Assembly: GCA_025403435.1 (NCBI GenBank) | Contig: CM046339.1 | Coordinates: 3,178,212-3,242,211 of the forward strand | Reading direction: 5' to 3' | Source of the DNA: Artocarpus heterophyllus | Taxonomy: Eukaryota; Streptophyta; Magnoliopsida; Rosales; Moraceae | Length of the DNA stretch: 64,000 nt | Position numbers and translations under genes: made by a program | In this document: positions 24,785 through 34,599 of the stretch, in pieces | Position numbering within the stretch: the first letter of the stretch is position 1 | How the letters are laid out: every line of letters begins with the position of its first letter | The notes under the pieces: model-generated | Told to the model about the DNA's origin: nothing | The model's input: only the letters and a program-made list of their open reading frames with translations | Database searches by the model: none

Positions 24785-25094
24785 TAACTTCCCAGGTAAT
24801 ATAAACGTGGATTTAACTAGTATTTAAAAAGTGCAGTAATAATCTCAATTGATAATAAACATCATCATTCCTCCAATTACCATCGCCCGTTGCCACTAGC
24901 AAAACGAAGGAAGCCGTCGGATCACTCGACCCGACAGTGGGACCCACAATTTCCTTCAGAATTGGATGGGGAAAAAAAGCGAAAAAGAAAAGGGCAAAAC
25001 AAAACAAAACAAAAAGAGAAGTTCTTTATCCTATCGGTTTACAGTTAACACTACTGCACAGAGCACAGAAGAGTAGTATCCCATAGTCAAATCC
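24785..25094 (+). promoter_or_regulatory. 5' flank / presumed promoter and leader of RPL15
   Basis: This 310-bp stretch separates the tandem duplication from the RPL15 start codon. It is A-rich near 24970-25020 (repeated AAAAC) and has no obvious TATA box, as is common for nuclear genes of plastid ribosomal proteins. The call rests on position only. Confidence 0.35.
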
Positions 25095-28000
25095 ATGGCG
25101 AGAGCTTTTCTCTCTCTTTCTTCAACCTCACCAACACCCTCTTTTCACATCCCTTCTTCCTCATTCAAGGTACTCCTCTCTTCATCTCTCTTTCTCTCGT
25201 AAATAATTTTCATCCTCATCTTCTAATCTCTGTCTGTTTTACAGGGCAATGTCACCAAGTTGAAACCAAACCCATCTGGCAATATTCTCTCTCCTAGACT
25301 CAGCTTCAAGTACTTGGGTAGGGAGAGAAGACAGCCACTGTTGGTCGTGGTGAACAAAGCAGCTGAGGCCCAGCAAGCCGTGGCTGCGCAGGAGAAAGTC
25401 CGGTTCAGGCTGAACAATCTGGGCCCACAACCGGGGTCGAGGAAGAAGGCGAAGAGAAAGGGAAGGGGTATAGCGGCCGGTCAAGGGAACAGCTGTGGGT
25501 TCGGGATGAGGGGTCAGAAGTCCAGGTCCGGACCCGGCGTCAGAAAAGGGTTCGAGGGTGGTCAGATGCCTCTTTATCGTCGTATTCCCAAATTGAGAGG
25601 AATTGCTGGAGGTAATTGCCTGACTTTTTGTGTGTGTGTTGTTTTTTGGTTTCAATTTTATGCTCTGTATTTGTTTGTGGAAATGCTTCACTGAGTATTA
25701 TGTTGTTGGTTTATGATATTAGCAGTAAATGAAGGAAGGAAAAAATTACAATATAAGACGAAATTATTGTTATGAGATTGAAATTCAAAAATATTTAGAA
25801 TATTTTTAAAATGTTCTTAATTATATATTAATTATTTCAATGACATCATATTTTATACTATATAATTACACAATATTTATTTTGACAATATCATTTTGGT
25901 ACATAGGCAGAATATTTACAAACTAGAGTTATATTTTAATTCAATAAACATAATTGGACTATTTGTCTTATTAACCCATTAATTTGATATGTAACTCTGG
26001 AGAAGTATCATGGTACACTATATGCGAACTCAAGATGTTTAAATGGCTATGACCTTGTGATGTAGGACAGGGAAAGAAAGATTGAAAAACAAATAGAGCA
26101 AGAATTAGAGATGAAGAGAGAGAGAGAGTTTAGAATTTAGAGAGAGAAGAAGATGAACAATAGAGAGGAAATTCGTATATTTAATATTTACTATCATGTC
26201 TACAGTCTGAATTACAGTGACAATCTTGAAATAAATGACAAGAAAGGAAGCTCACACAAAGAGGAAAGTAAACAAACAAATAATGGAAACTGCCCAATAT
26301 CAGTAATGGGAACAGTTTTAGGGAAACTTATTAGACTAACAAAATATAGGAAATAATACTAAATGCTACTTTTTAATTTTACTCTTGCTCCTCATCACAT
26401 GGTTATCCAGGACATGCTTCTATTTTAGGCTAAGTTTTGTATCATAAAGATCACTGTTTGATTCTGTTTATGCTGTTTACATTTCTATATGACTTTTCTT
26501 GACTAGCTCCTTCCAAAACGTGCCTTAGGCTGCACCATGGGATAGTGGTTAACTATTAGCTACCAAGTTCGGGACATCGATAAAACAAGAAAATAACAAA
26601 ATTGAAAATTGAGATCATCTGTTATGAAATTCAAAATGTGATAGGAAATGAGGAGATATAAATAATCAATATCACTTCGTAAGGGATATATATGTTTCGC
26701 GGTAGGCATACTCCATGAAAGCAGTTGTTACTGAAAGAAAGTTAGGATATGGCATTTTAATGAATACTTCTATAGTAGGAGAAAATAAAGAAATCATCGA
26801 CAGTGTAGTTCCATTAAATAAGTGTCTTTTACATTACGCCTCATTTGACCTTGCATGAGGTCAAGTTGTCAACACATTGTGTACTACTGCACTTCTGAGA
26901 ATGATTACGTATTCTGTTTAATGAGGGAAGTAGAATATATTGTATTAGGATTCTTAAGCAAAATGCCGGTTTGAGGCCAAACACTTTTGTAACGCATTAA
27001 CCATCCATAGACCATTATTGCCAAACGTTTAGCGTTTGAATCCATTTTGTTGGCATTTTCTCAGTACCTGGGGAGAACAAGTATACATTGTGAACTTAGA
27101 CATGTTTGGTCACGTGCGATTTTATGTAGGTTCTGAGCACTTTAAAACTAAAGCATGTATTTCCCCTCTCTTTCTTACAAGGCATGCATGCGGGGTTACC
27201 TAAATATGTCCCGGTGAACTTGAAAGACATAGAAGCTGCAGGATTTCAAGAAGGTGATGAGGTATCACTGGAAACTTTGAAGAGCAAAGGGTTAATCAAC
27301 CCATCAGGAAGAGAAAGGAAACTTCCATTGAAGGTAAGTGATAATTAACTCAATATTGTTAATTTAGTCGATAAGGTCAGTCCTTTTAAATCTTTTGGGT
27401 GTGTTTGTTTGAGGGGTTCTCAATGAGTTTGAACCCAGTTTTGAGTTGAGCATGCGTTTGGCAAAAAAACTCAAACTTAATCTCAAACATTGAACTCAAA
27501 AAGTGGGGTGGATTCGGATTTAGCAACCCCCCAATTTTAAGATATTTGAACTCATGTTTTGAACCTTTTTTTTTTTTTTTTAACAAAAGTCTTTATATCC
27601 AAAGCACAGTTTCTGATTTTATTATCTTTTTCAAATCCAAAATCAATTGACATCCAAACATTGGTTCGGATCATAATTTCAAACCACACTTTCCAAACTC
27701 TCATCTCAGACCAAAAAAATTCAAACTACCGTGTTTCGAACCCATGAACCAAAAGGACCCTTTGTTTTCTAAGGCATAATACTTTATGATTCCTTCATAA
27801 GTTTTGGCCCACAGAAGCAGCGTAGAATGCAGATGTTTACTTTATTAAGCACCAATTAATTATAAAATTATTGAGTTGTGAACCATACCAACATTCTCAT
27901 TCTAGAGCATTAGAATCTTCCAACTAAAACGAGGATGAAATGAAGTTTCCACTTTATTAAATTCCACTTACTTTCTGTTAACTTAAAATTTGAACCTTAT

Positions 28001-28646
28001 GTTTTGTTGAATCCAATTTGGGAAAGTCCTGAGCATGAGTGGATCTATGAAACAATCTTGTCTTGAACCCTTGATAGAACAGTTCTGATGCACCGCGAAT
28101 TAGTATGGAAGAACAGATCCTTAAATTTATACTCAAATATGGCTGGATGGTTTGCTTCCACAAGTTTATATCGAGCACGGAAAAGTGTCACCATGCAAAC
28201 ATATTCAAGCCTTTCTTCCTGTGGCCAAAATGTTACCAAACCATAAACTGCTTTCTGCTGCATTTAAGCTATCTGTGTGCTTGCCTCAGCTGCAACGGCA
28301 GCTTGAATGAATGATATTCTGATTGCAAATACTACACTGTTTTGGGAAACTTACGGGATATATGAAGTTATAAACCTTTTTGACTGAGATATGCTTCTTG
28401 TTTTACTGGTTCAAGATACTTGGTGATGGAGAGCTAAGCGTGAAGCTAAACATAAAGGCTCGTGCCTTTTCAACATCGGCAAAGGAGAAGCTCGAGGCTA
28501 CTGGCTGTTCCATGACGGTACTACCTGGACGGAAGAAGTGGGTAAAGCCATCTGTTGCTAAAAACCTCGCACGTGCAGAAGAATATTTCGCCAAGAAAAG
28601 AGCTGCTGCCGCCGCTGCCAATACGGCAGAAGCAGCTTCTGCTTGA
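25095..28646 (+). CDS. RPL15: plastid ribosomal protein L15 (uL15c), nuclear gene, 4 exons
   Basis: It encodes the large-subunit protein uL15 of chloroplast ribosomes, imported from the cytosol. Exons read 25095-25169, 25245-25611, 27182-27333 and 28416-28646, all with GT...AG introns (GTACTC, GTAATT, GTAAGT donors), and sum to 825 nt (274 aa). That is close to the usual length for the plant protein. Exon 1 encodes a Ser/Thr/Pro-rich transit peptide ([17 protein letters not shown]). Exon 2 holds the bacterial-type L15 core: [19 protein letters not shown], the Gly-rich [20 protein letters not shown] and [15 protein letters not shown]. Exon 3 continues [13 protein letters not shown]. Exon 4 gives [19 protein letters not shown] and an Ala-rich tail. 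Introns 2 (1570 bp) and 3 (1082 bp) are AT-rich, and intron 3 contains a MITE. Nothing suggests it is broken. Confidence 0.95.
27397..27760. mobile_element. MITE in intron 3 of RPL15 (PIF/Harbinger-like)
   Basis: The left end GGGTGTGTTTGTTTGAGGGG and the right end CATGAACCAAAAGGACCC form imperfect ~23-bp terminal inverted repeats. The element is ~364 bp and AT-rich, with TTT on both flanks (a possible 3-bp target duplication). It has no coding frame and sits wholly inside the intron. Confidence 0.5.
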
Positions 28647-28712
28647 AAACCATCGCACTTTAAAGTTTAAACTCTCTTTTGCAAATGAAATAGCAACTAG
28701 TGACACATTACA

Positions 28713-28897
28713 GGATGTTTAAGCATTTTACTGCCTTATGTTGTTTTCATTCTTTCCCGGATTCTTGGAGCACTTGCAATTGTATCTATTCTTTTTAAAA
28801 CGTTTAAGGATGTTTAAGCGTCTTACTGCGTTATGTTGTTTTCATTCTTTCCCGGATTCTTGGAGCACGTGCAACTGTATCTATTCTTTTTAAAATT
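28713..28897. repeat. 95-bp tandem duplication downstream of RPL15
   Basis: GGATGTTTAAGC...TCTTTTTAAAA at 28713-28801 is repeated at 28808-28896 with about six differences. Both units contain TTCATTCTTTCCCGGATTCT. It lies 66 bp beyond the stop codon, so it probably duplicates part of the 3' untranslated region and possible poly(A) signals. Confidence 0.8.
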
Positions 28898-29323
28898 AAA
28901 TATGGGTTTTGTTCCAAATAGCATCGTCGAATTTTCTGCAACTTGGAAATAGCATCTTTCAACATCTTTTGTCTCTTGCCAGATTAACAGGACTCCAATA
29001 GTTTAAAATTGGATATTTTGAGGAGATAAATTATTCTCTAGGAAAAATCTAAACCGGAGGTCCATGTAATGGAAGCAAATTCTATTCTATAAAAGAAATA
29101 AATAAATAAATAAATAATATTATCCTTTATTTTTTATTTTTTTTTGGTGAAAATCCTTTGTTTTCCAAACATTAATATTGAATTTTGAACTTTCAAGACC
29201 GAGTCATCACCTAGAATTGGATGTAAAACATTCAATAGTTGTAGTGATAAAAAGGGTTCCTCATGCTCCTACCTTGAAGCATCCAAAGTCCAAACTTTTG
29301 GCATCATTAATTAACTAGAAATC
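28898..29323. other. intergenic DNA between RPL15 and the LTR element cluster
   Basis: AT-rich, with an (AAAT)n run at about 29096-29116. The last bases, AAATC (29319-29323), are the left flank of retrotransposon copy 1. Confidence 0.5.
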
Positions 29324-31296
29324 TGTGACACCCGTTATTCTCCTAACGGGTATTGAGGTAATTAAATTAATTTTTAGTGTATAAAAAAAAATTGCTTCAT
29401 TTAAATTTATTTTATAATATTTATTTTTATCTATTTTTAAGTTTTCTAAAATTCTCCTATATTTATTTAGTATGATTACTAAAAAGCCTTAGAACTTCTA
29501 ATAAATCTCAAAAATGTCATATTGGCATTATGTGTGTTAAAGTCTTTAGATGAGACATAAGGATATCTTTTCCAACTACTCTTGACCCTCATTTTCTTTA
29601 TTTCCTCCGTGACATGCTTCAACATGTCTCCTCTATAATTGTTTCTATCACTTCTTTTCAAAGACTTCATCTTTTCTTCCTTTCTCTTCCACGGTTCTCA
29701 CACTCTTCTTCTTATTTCTTTGCTGAAGCAAAATACTTAGAGAACTTCTTTAAGGCAGCCATAAAAATCTGCCACCATCACCTCCATTTGAGCAAGAATT
29801 TCAGTCATACCGAAGTAAAGGAACCTGTTTTGAAGCCATTTCAAGCTTCCAACTAACCATAATCCGAGGTTAGAATCTTATGAACAAATTTAGTCTTTCA
29901 TTTATAAATTTTCTTTTATACTAAAGGATTATTCAAATTTACGTTCTTAAACCTAAGTATATGTTTGTTGCTATTTTGGAGCATATGTATGAAGTCTAAG
30001 TGTATATGCCCTAGACAGAAAATTTATATTGTTAAACTTTGTAATACCTCTATGGGCAGTGGTTATTTCTTGAAATTCTAAGATTAAATTAAAATGAATT
30101 TTATGAATGTAGTTGTATATTGTGCTTTAGTTTTAATTGTCCTTATGCACGCCTTAGGATCAAGGGAGTATGGAGCTAACGTTAACTGATTCCATGATTA
30201 AGAGACTGTTGATAAGCTTGAAAGGTAGGGATTCTATTACTCATCTTTTGTGAGGTTTTTATAGAATTAAAATTGATTGTTTTGCCGCAATATATATATA
30301 TCTATGTTGAACTGATATTATATGATTATCACATATGAAACTATGACATGGACTCGTCTTATATTGTACGGCGAGGAACATAATGAATTGACACATGTTA
30401 TAAATTGAGAAGCATGGTTAGGAAAACTAACTCTATTGATAATGATTCAATATAGAGAAATTGTGAGACATGAAGAGGGCGACGGTTACGTCCTTGGGCA
30501 TGAATACCCTAAAAGGTAAAATAGGGGGAAGGCGATGACGCTTCCTTGGGTTGAAAGTCCCAGAACACACTGTACAGGAATCGACTTGGTGAGGACTCGG
30601 GGCTTGATGTCCCCTCACCGGAACACCCTTGGAATGTTTATAGGATGATCAAGTGCGCCCATTTGGGTTTCGATGAGTTGAGTGATACTCAATTTAACAT
30701 GGATACCTAGGAACAATGATGATTGGTAATATTTGTATAAATGTGTAATTATGACACTTGGTAATGATTAACTACGGTATCCATAAGATGTGATCATAAT
30801 AAACCTCATAATCTGAAATATGATGTGACTTACTAACCATGCAGATTTTAATGTGGTAATGATAAAAACCTAAAGGTGGGTAATGGCTTTCTCTACTGAG
30901 CATAGTGTCGCTCATTCCCTTATGTTTATATCTTTTCAGGACTCACTAAGTGTGAGGTGGCTACGAGAAATATAGTTGAGGAAGCGATGTAACTATATTA
31001 CATTGGGACTGCTCAATTGTAAAGAATGTTCTTCATGATAATGTAAGCATCAATTGTTACTTTCTGTGACTGTATTACAATGTGTTGAGGGTTAAAATGA
31101 TGATGACAACAGTTTATATTATTAAATTTAAGGTGCTACATTAAAACTGTGGTTTATTTGTCGTTTATATTTTTATTTTTGAGTTGAGAGTTTTTATTTA
31201 AGTCCCGGGCAAATTTTATTTCTAAGGTTTTTCTTTTATTATTTATTTTTATTTTATCTCATTAAAAACTGTTAACCCCCATATAGGGGCGTTACA
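29324..31296 (+). repeat. 5' LTR of copy 1
   Basis: It is 1973 bp, starting TGTGACACCCGTTATTCTCC and ending TAGGGGCGTTACA. The primer site follows seven bases later. A TATA-like ATATATATATATC run lies at about 30291-30303 and could be the core promoter. The opening ACCCGTTAT...ATAACGGGT-like bases make a small inverted repeat. ORFs of 60-80 codons inside the LTR are not supported. Confidence 0.9.
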
Positions 31297-31303
31297 GAAT
31301 TTT

Positions 31304-31316
31304 TGGTATCAGAGCC
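31304..31316 (+). other. primer-binding site, copy 1
   Basis: TGGTATCAGAGCC is the standard plant LTR-retrotransposon site complementary to the 3' end of initiator tRNA-Met. It overlaps an 8-bp stem (CCTAGGTT at 31315-31322 with AACCTAGG at 31328-31335). Confidence 0.85.
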
Positions 31317-31335
31317 TAGGTTCGGTTAACCTAGG

Positions 31336-32783
31336 GAGTGTAGCACCACTTTAAAAAATATATTTTTGAGATGGTTTTGAAGCTGAATTTTCATTGTCAT
31401 CATCAAAATGAACCTTCACATTGATTTATACAGTCTAGAAGGATGTAACATGGAAAGGCCATAGAATGAAAATACTAATGGTTATATGAGTACAATAATT
31501 ATATAGAAGGATAGTATTAATAGTTATGAGGGAATGATAATTATATGGAATGAGTTTATAAGTAGAATGCTTATGAGAGATTCGTATAATATTTGGATCT
31601 ATAAGCATATCTAATTCGTATAAACGATGAGAAATTCGTGTAGATACGAGGATTTAAGAGCCTTTTATCTCGTGAAAAACAATAAGAAATATAAGGCTTG
31701 ATTTATTGATTTTAAAGTTTGGCATAGATATGCCAAATTTTTCGTAATTGATTCAAACCTAAGTAATGATTATGTGTGGATTCGATAGAGCACATAAGTG
31801 TCAATAACTTTTCTTAAAAGTTCTATTTATTTGAGGAATATGATATAAGTTGGGAATCATGGTATTGAATCTTGAGAGAGATAAATGTTAGACTTTTGGT
31901 CTGTTGAGACTGTGTAAAGTCTAGAATGCATGAATCTCAAAATTGGAATATTTTGTTACGTACATTGTATTTAAGTGTATCAGTGAATCTTTTGGTTACC
32001 TAAGGTTTTGTTATATGAGGAAATTATATATTGTATGAGTAGAATTGTGGGGATTGTAGATGTTCTTAAGTAGTAACATCTAGTGTCTTTGTTCATTGAT
32101 ATGGTCTATGTTGGAAGACGTAAATCGTATTGATTTCAAGGTTAGTCGCATTCTAAACCCTTGGTAGTAATGATGATGAATCCATTGATAGACGTTGAGT
32201 ATTATCAATAACATATGGGTGTATGCATTGTTCAATAAGGTTTTGATTAAAACAAAATTATTTGAGTTGCTGGAAGATTATGTTGTTATGAAATGATTTT
32301 AAATATCATTCAGGAAGATCCTTGTTGTCGTTAAATTAGATTTGTTGTTTATAGTCAACTTTATCTATAGTGGGCTTTGAATTGGGTTTAAGATTTATAC
32401 AAATTGGTTTTCAATTTTATGTTTGTTATTTAACTCGTTCTAAATGTGTTAAGGCCGAAACAACCTGACCATTTTCAACTAAGAACATTTGGGCCTAGTT
32501 CAAATCTTAAATCAGTTTGATTCACACTGTCTCTCTCACGTGATTTCTATACGTGTCATATACAGTGGTTTAATCATTGTTTACATATACGTTTACTGTG
32601 CATAGAAGCTTATTTCTCCGAGTTCACTTTTTCTCTCTTAATTTGTTATTTTTTCTCTAAATCGCAAATCCTCTTCTTTTTCATTAAAAATTCTTCTTTT
32701 CCTCTAAAAGAAGAAGGAATTCTAGGATTCTGCAATTTACTATCTTAATTTTTCATTTCTATTTACTCTTCTTTCATCTCATC
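31336..32783 (+). other. long leader of copy 1 with a promoter-like region before ORF1
   Basis: It is about 1.4 kb without credible coding frames. The last ~420 bp resemble a plant promoter and leader: TGGGCT (32371-32376) and TGGGCC (32490-32495), a G-box CACGTG (32537-32542), then a CT-rich leader (about 32625-32780) with TTCTTCTTTT-type runs before ORF1. The same region in copy 3 has TTTATATATA at about 50885-50894, a better TATA box. This could let ORF1 be transcribed independently of the LTR. Confidence 0.4.
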
Positions 32784-33305
32784 ATGGACCCAAAGTACCA
32801 ACACCTGAGAAAGTATTTCCCATCACTCTCCCAAAAGATTCTCAGAAAGAAATACAAGGCTAGAATTACTCGGTTGTGGATTCTTATGCGTTTTGGTATC
32901 CCTTGTGATGTGAGAATGTTAATAGAGGGGAAAATCCGTCCGAGTGACTTTAGTCAAGATGTCGGTTTACCAGGAACAGGTACCAGTCGTAGTGCAATGA
33001 AAAGAAGAGCTCGTGCCATCGTGGTCGCTTGTAACAAATGTGGAAGACAAAATTGTAACGGTAAATGTACTTCACCTGGTTATATGTCTACGAATAGAGA
33101 GGATAAAATAAGGTTTTGTAGGAATGGACTTTCAAAGGAGAACTTGGATAGTATCCATCCTCCTCTCCACGGTCACCCTAGTGGATATGTTCAAGGAGCT
33201 ATTTTTAAACTCTGGCCTAAATTTTATACAGAAAGACAACGCCTCAGGAATATGGTATTTCTAGATCCTGTTTGTCAAGCCATAAGAAAACTGGATGGGG
33301 AATAA
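32784..33305 (+). CDS. ORF1 of copy 1: basic Cys4-finger protein resembling carlavirus NABP
   Basis: A 173-aa intronless frame with a strong start context (A at -3, G at +4). Residues 1-30 are basic (SQKILRKKYKARITR). Residues 31-47 form an amphipathic stretch containing IPCDV. Residues 64-79 are Gly/Ser then Arg/Lys-rich (SAMKRRARAI). A finger C83-x2-C86-x4-C91-x3-C95 follows, then PG at 98-99. Residues 120-173 are an extension with IHPPLHGHPSGYVQG. The order of IP-x-DV segment, basic KRRAR motif, Cys finger and PG matches my knowledge of carlavirus cysteine-rich nucleic-acid-binding proteins (Viral_NABP), which bind RNA and act in silencing suppression. They are shorter, near 100 aa. A degenerate retroviral-type zinc knuckle is the main alternative. 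The viral link is an inference from motifs. Confidence 0.6.
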   Translation: MDPKYQHLRKYFPSLSQKILRKKYKARITRLWILMRFGIPCDVRMLIEGKIRPSDFSQDVGLPGTGTSRSAMKRRARAIVVACNKCGRQNCNGKCTSPGYMSTNREDKIRFCRNGLSKENLDSIHPPLHGHPSGYVQGAIFKLWPKFYTERQRLRNMVFLDPVCQAIRKLDGE

Positions 33306-33948
33306 GTCATCGCTCTATAAAGGTTATTTAGTCTTTACTTATTTGAAGCAGTTTTAGCTGATGTTCAACAGTTTGTGTTTTTCTTTTACTCAGAATATTT
33401 GCTTTTGTGTTTGAAATAATTGTGATTATTAGATTGATACAGTAAGTGTTAATATCTTATTTAATTTATGATTTTCTTAAATATATATATAATAAAATAT
33501 ATTATCTTATCAGACACGTTACATACGGTACAATAATATGTTTGAATTTTGAAAAGCTTATCCAGATATTTCAAGATTTGTGTCTCAAATTTCAAAAGTT
33601 CTACAGTATTTGTCGTTTATATTAAATTTCTAGACTTGGTGTATATTTGTCAAAAAGTCTACAGTTGTGTCAAGAGGGTCTTTTGTCAAATTGTTCTCAA
33701 TTGTCAAAAGTTATACAATTAGAGTCTAATCTTTTTCAAAAAGTGAATCAGATTTTCTGTAAACTATCAATAACCTTATCTTACTTTCTTATCCGCACAA
33801 GATTTTGTTTAAATCTTTGGATTACCTTTTCATTACCTACTCGTCTATCTCTTTAGCCCTTTTTGTATATTTCTCATCTTTAAAATCTCATGTGGAACCC
33901 GAAGTCTAAGTGGAGCAGACATTAAGCAACCACTTCTATAAACCAAAT
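33306..33948 (+). other. spacer between ORF1 and the LOG-like ORF, copy 1
   Basis: About 640 bp, AT-rich. A (TA)n run at about 33481-33490 is followed by AATAAAATAT, a possible poly(A) signal for an ORF1 transcript. The last 130 bp are pyrimidine-rich with candidate AG acceptors (33904, 33917), which could allow splicing towards the LOG-like ORF. A 69-codon frame here has only a TTG start and is not called. Confidence 0.35.
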
Positions 33949-34599
33949 ATGTCTACCTCCCAGTCCACGAAGAAAATAAAGAATGTCTGTGTCTTTTGTG
34001 GTTCCAGCCTTGGAAAAGATAAAGCTTATTTAGAAGCTGCAAATCACTTAGGGCAAGTCCTAGCACACAAGAAGATTAACATAATCTATGGGGGTGGTAG
34101 TATAAAAATGATGGTAAATATGGCACTAGCAGCTAGGTCTAGCGACGCTACTGATGTAAGAATTTGGCCTCATATTCCAGTTGAAGGAAACCTTTGTAAG
34201 GAAGCCATAGGTAAGGGAGAAGGAGTCAGGAGTATCCCTAAAAATTTTAAAGACATAATCTATAATTCTGATGCTTTTATAGCATTACCTGGTGGTCTAG
34301 GTACTCTTGAGGAAATATTTATAGTTGCTTGTGGGCAATTGTTGGGCTTTTATTCCAAACCTTTGGGACTGCTGAACGTAAAGGGTTTTTATGACGGTCT
34401 TTTGAAATTTCTAGATTACGCTGTGGAAGAAAACATCACTACAGAATCGGAGAGACAAATCTTTGTCACTGCTTCAACAGCTGAGGAATTGATAGATAAA
34501 ATGCAAATCATACATCCAGAATCCGACACTGCAACATCCAAGCTTGAATGGGAAAGGGAAAGCCGGGAGCGGCCAATTGATTTGAATCTCCATCTGTAA
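33949..34599 (+). CDS. ORF2 of copy 1: LOG-family (lysine decarboxylase-like) protein
   Basis: A 216-aa intronless frame. The open frame extends 13 codons upstream to a GTG, but the first ATG (33949, A at -3) fits the usual LOG length and start. LOG enzymes release free cytokinin bases from their nucleotides. Family marks: KNVCVFCGSS at 11-20, YGGGS at 47-51, SDAFIALPGGLGTLEE at 107-122 (the PGGxGTxxE signature, Glu122 kept), KPLGLLNVKGFYDGLL at 137-152, and a C-terminal TAEELIDKM helix. Odd points: the usual GGGSVGLMG is GGGSIKMMV, and the M-x-x-RK segment before SDAF, which carries the catalytic Arg, reads IPKNFKDII. The family call is firm and enzyme activity doubtful. Host LOG genes have several introns, so capture from spliced RNA is likely. 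Confidence 0.85.
   Translation: MSTSQSTKKIKNVCVFCGSSLGKDKAYLEAANHLGQVLAHKKINIIYGGGSIKMMVNMALAARSSDATDVRIWPHIPVEGNLCKEAIGKGEGVRSIPKNFKDIIYNSDAFIALPGGLGTLEEIFIVACGQLLGFYSKPLGLLNVKGFYDGLLKFLDYAVEENITTESERQIFVTASTAEELIDKMQIIHPESDTATSKLEWERESRERPIDLNLHL

Noticed and set aside
25239..25691. 150-codon minus-strand ORF opposite RPL15 exon 2
   Set aside because: Antisense shadow of a GC-rich conserved exon.
29614..29856. 80-codon ORF within the LTRs
   Set aside because: Present in every LTR only because the LTRs are near-identical; no domain and it varies in length and sequence between copies.
33647..33856. 69-codon frame between the two cargo ORFs, repeated in all copies
   Set aside because: Its only start is TTG, it has no domain, and its repetition follows simply from the copies being near-identical.
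33910..33948. Upstream extension of the LOG-like ORF by 13 codons
   Set aside because: It begins with GTG, which is not a usual plant start. The ATG at 33949 has a good context and gives the normal LOG length. The same applies to copies 2 and 3.
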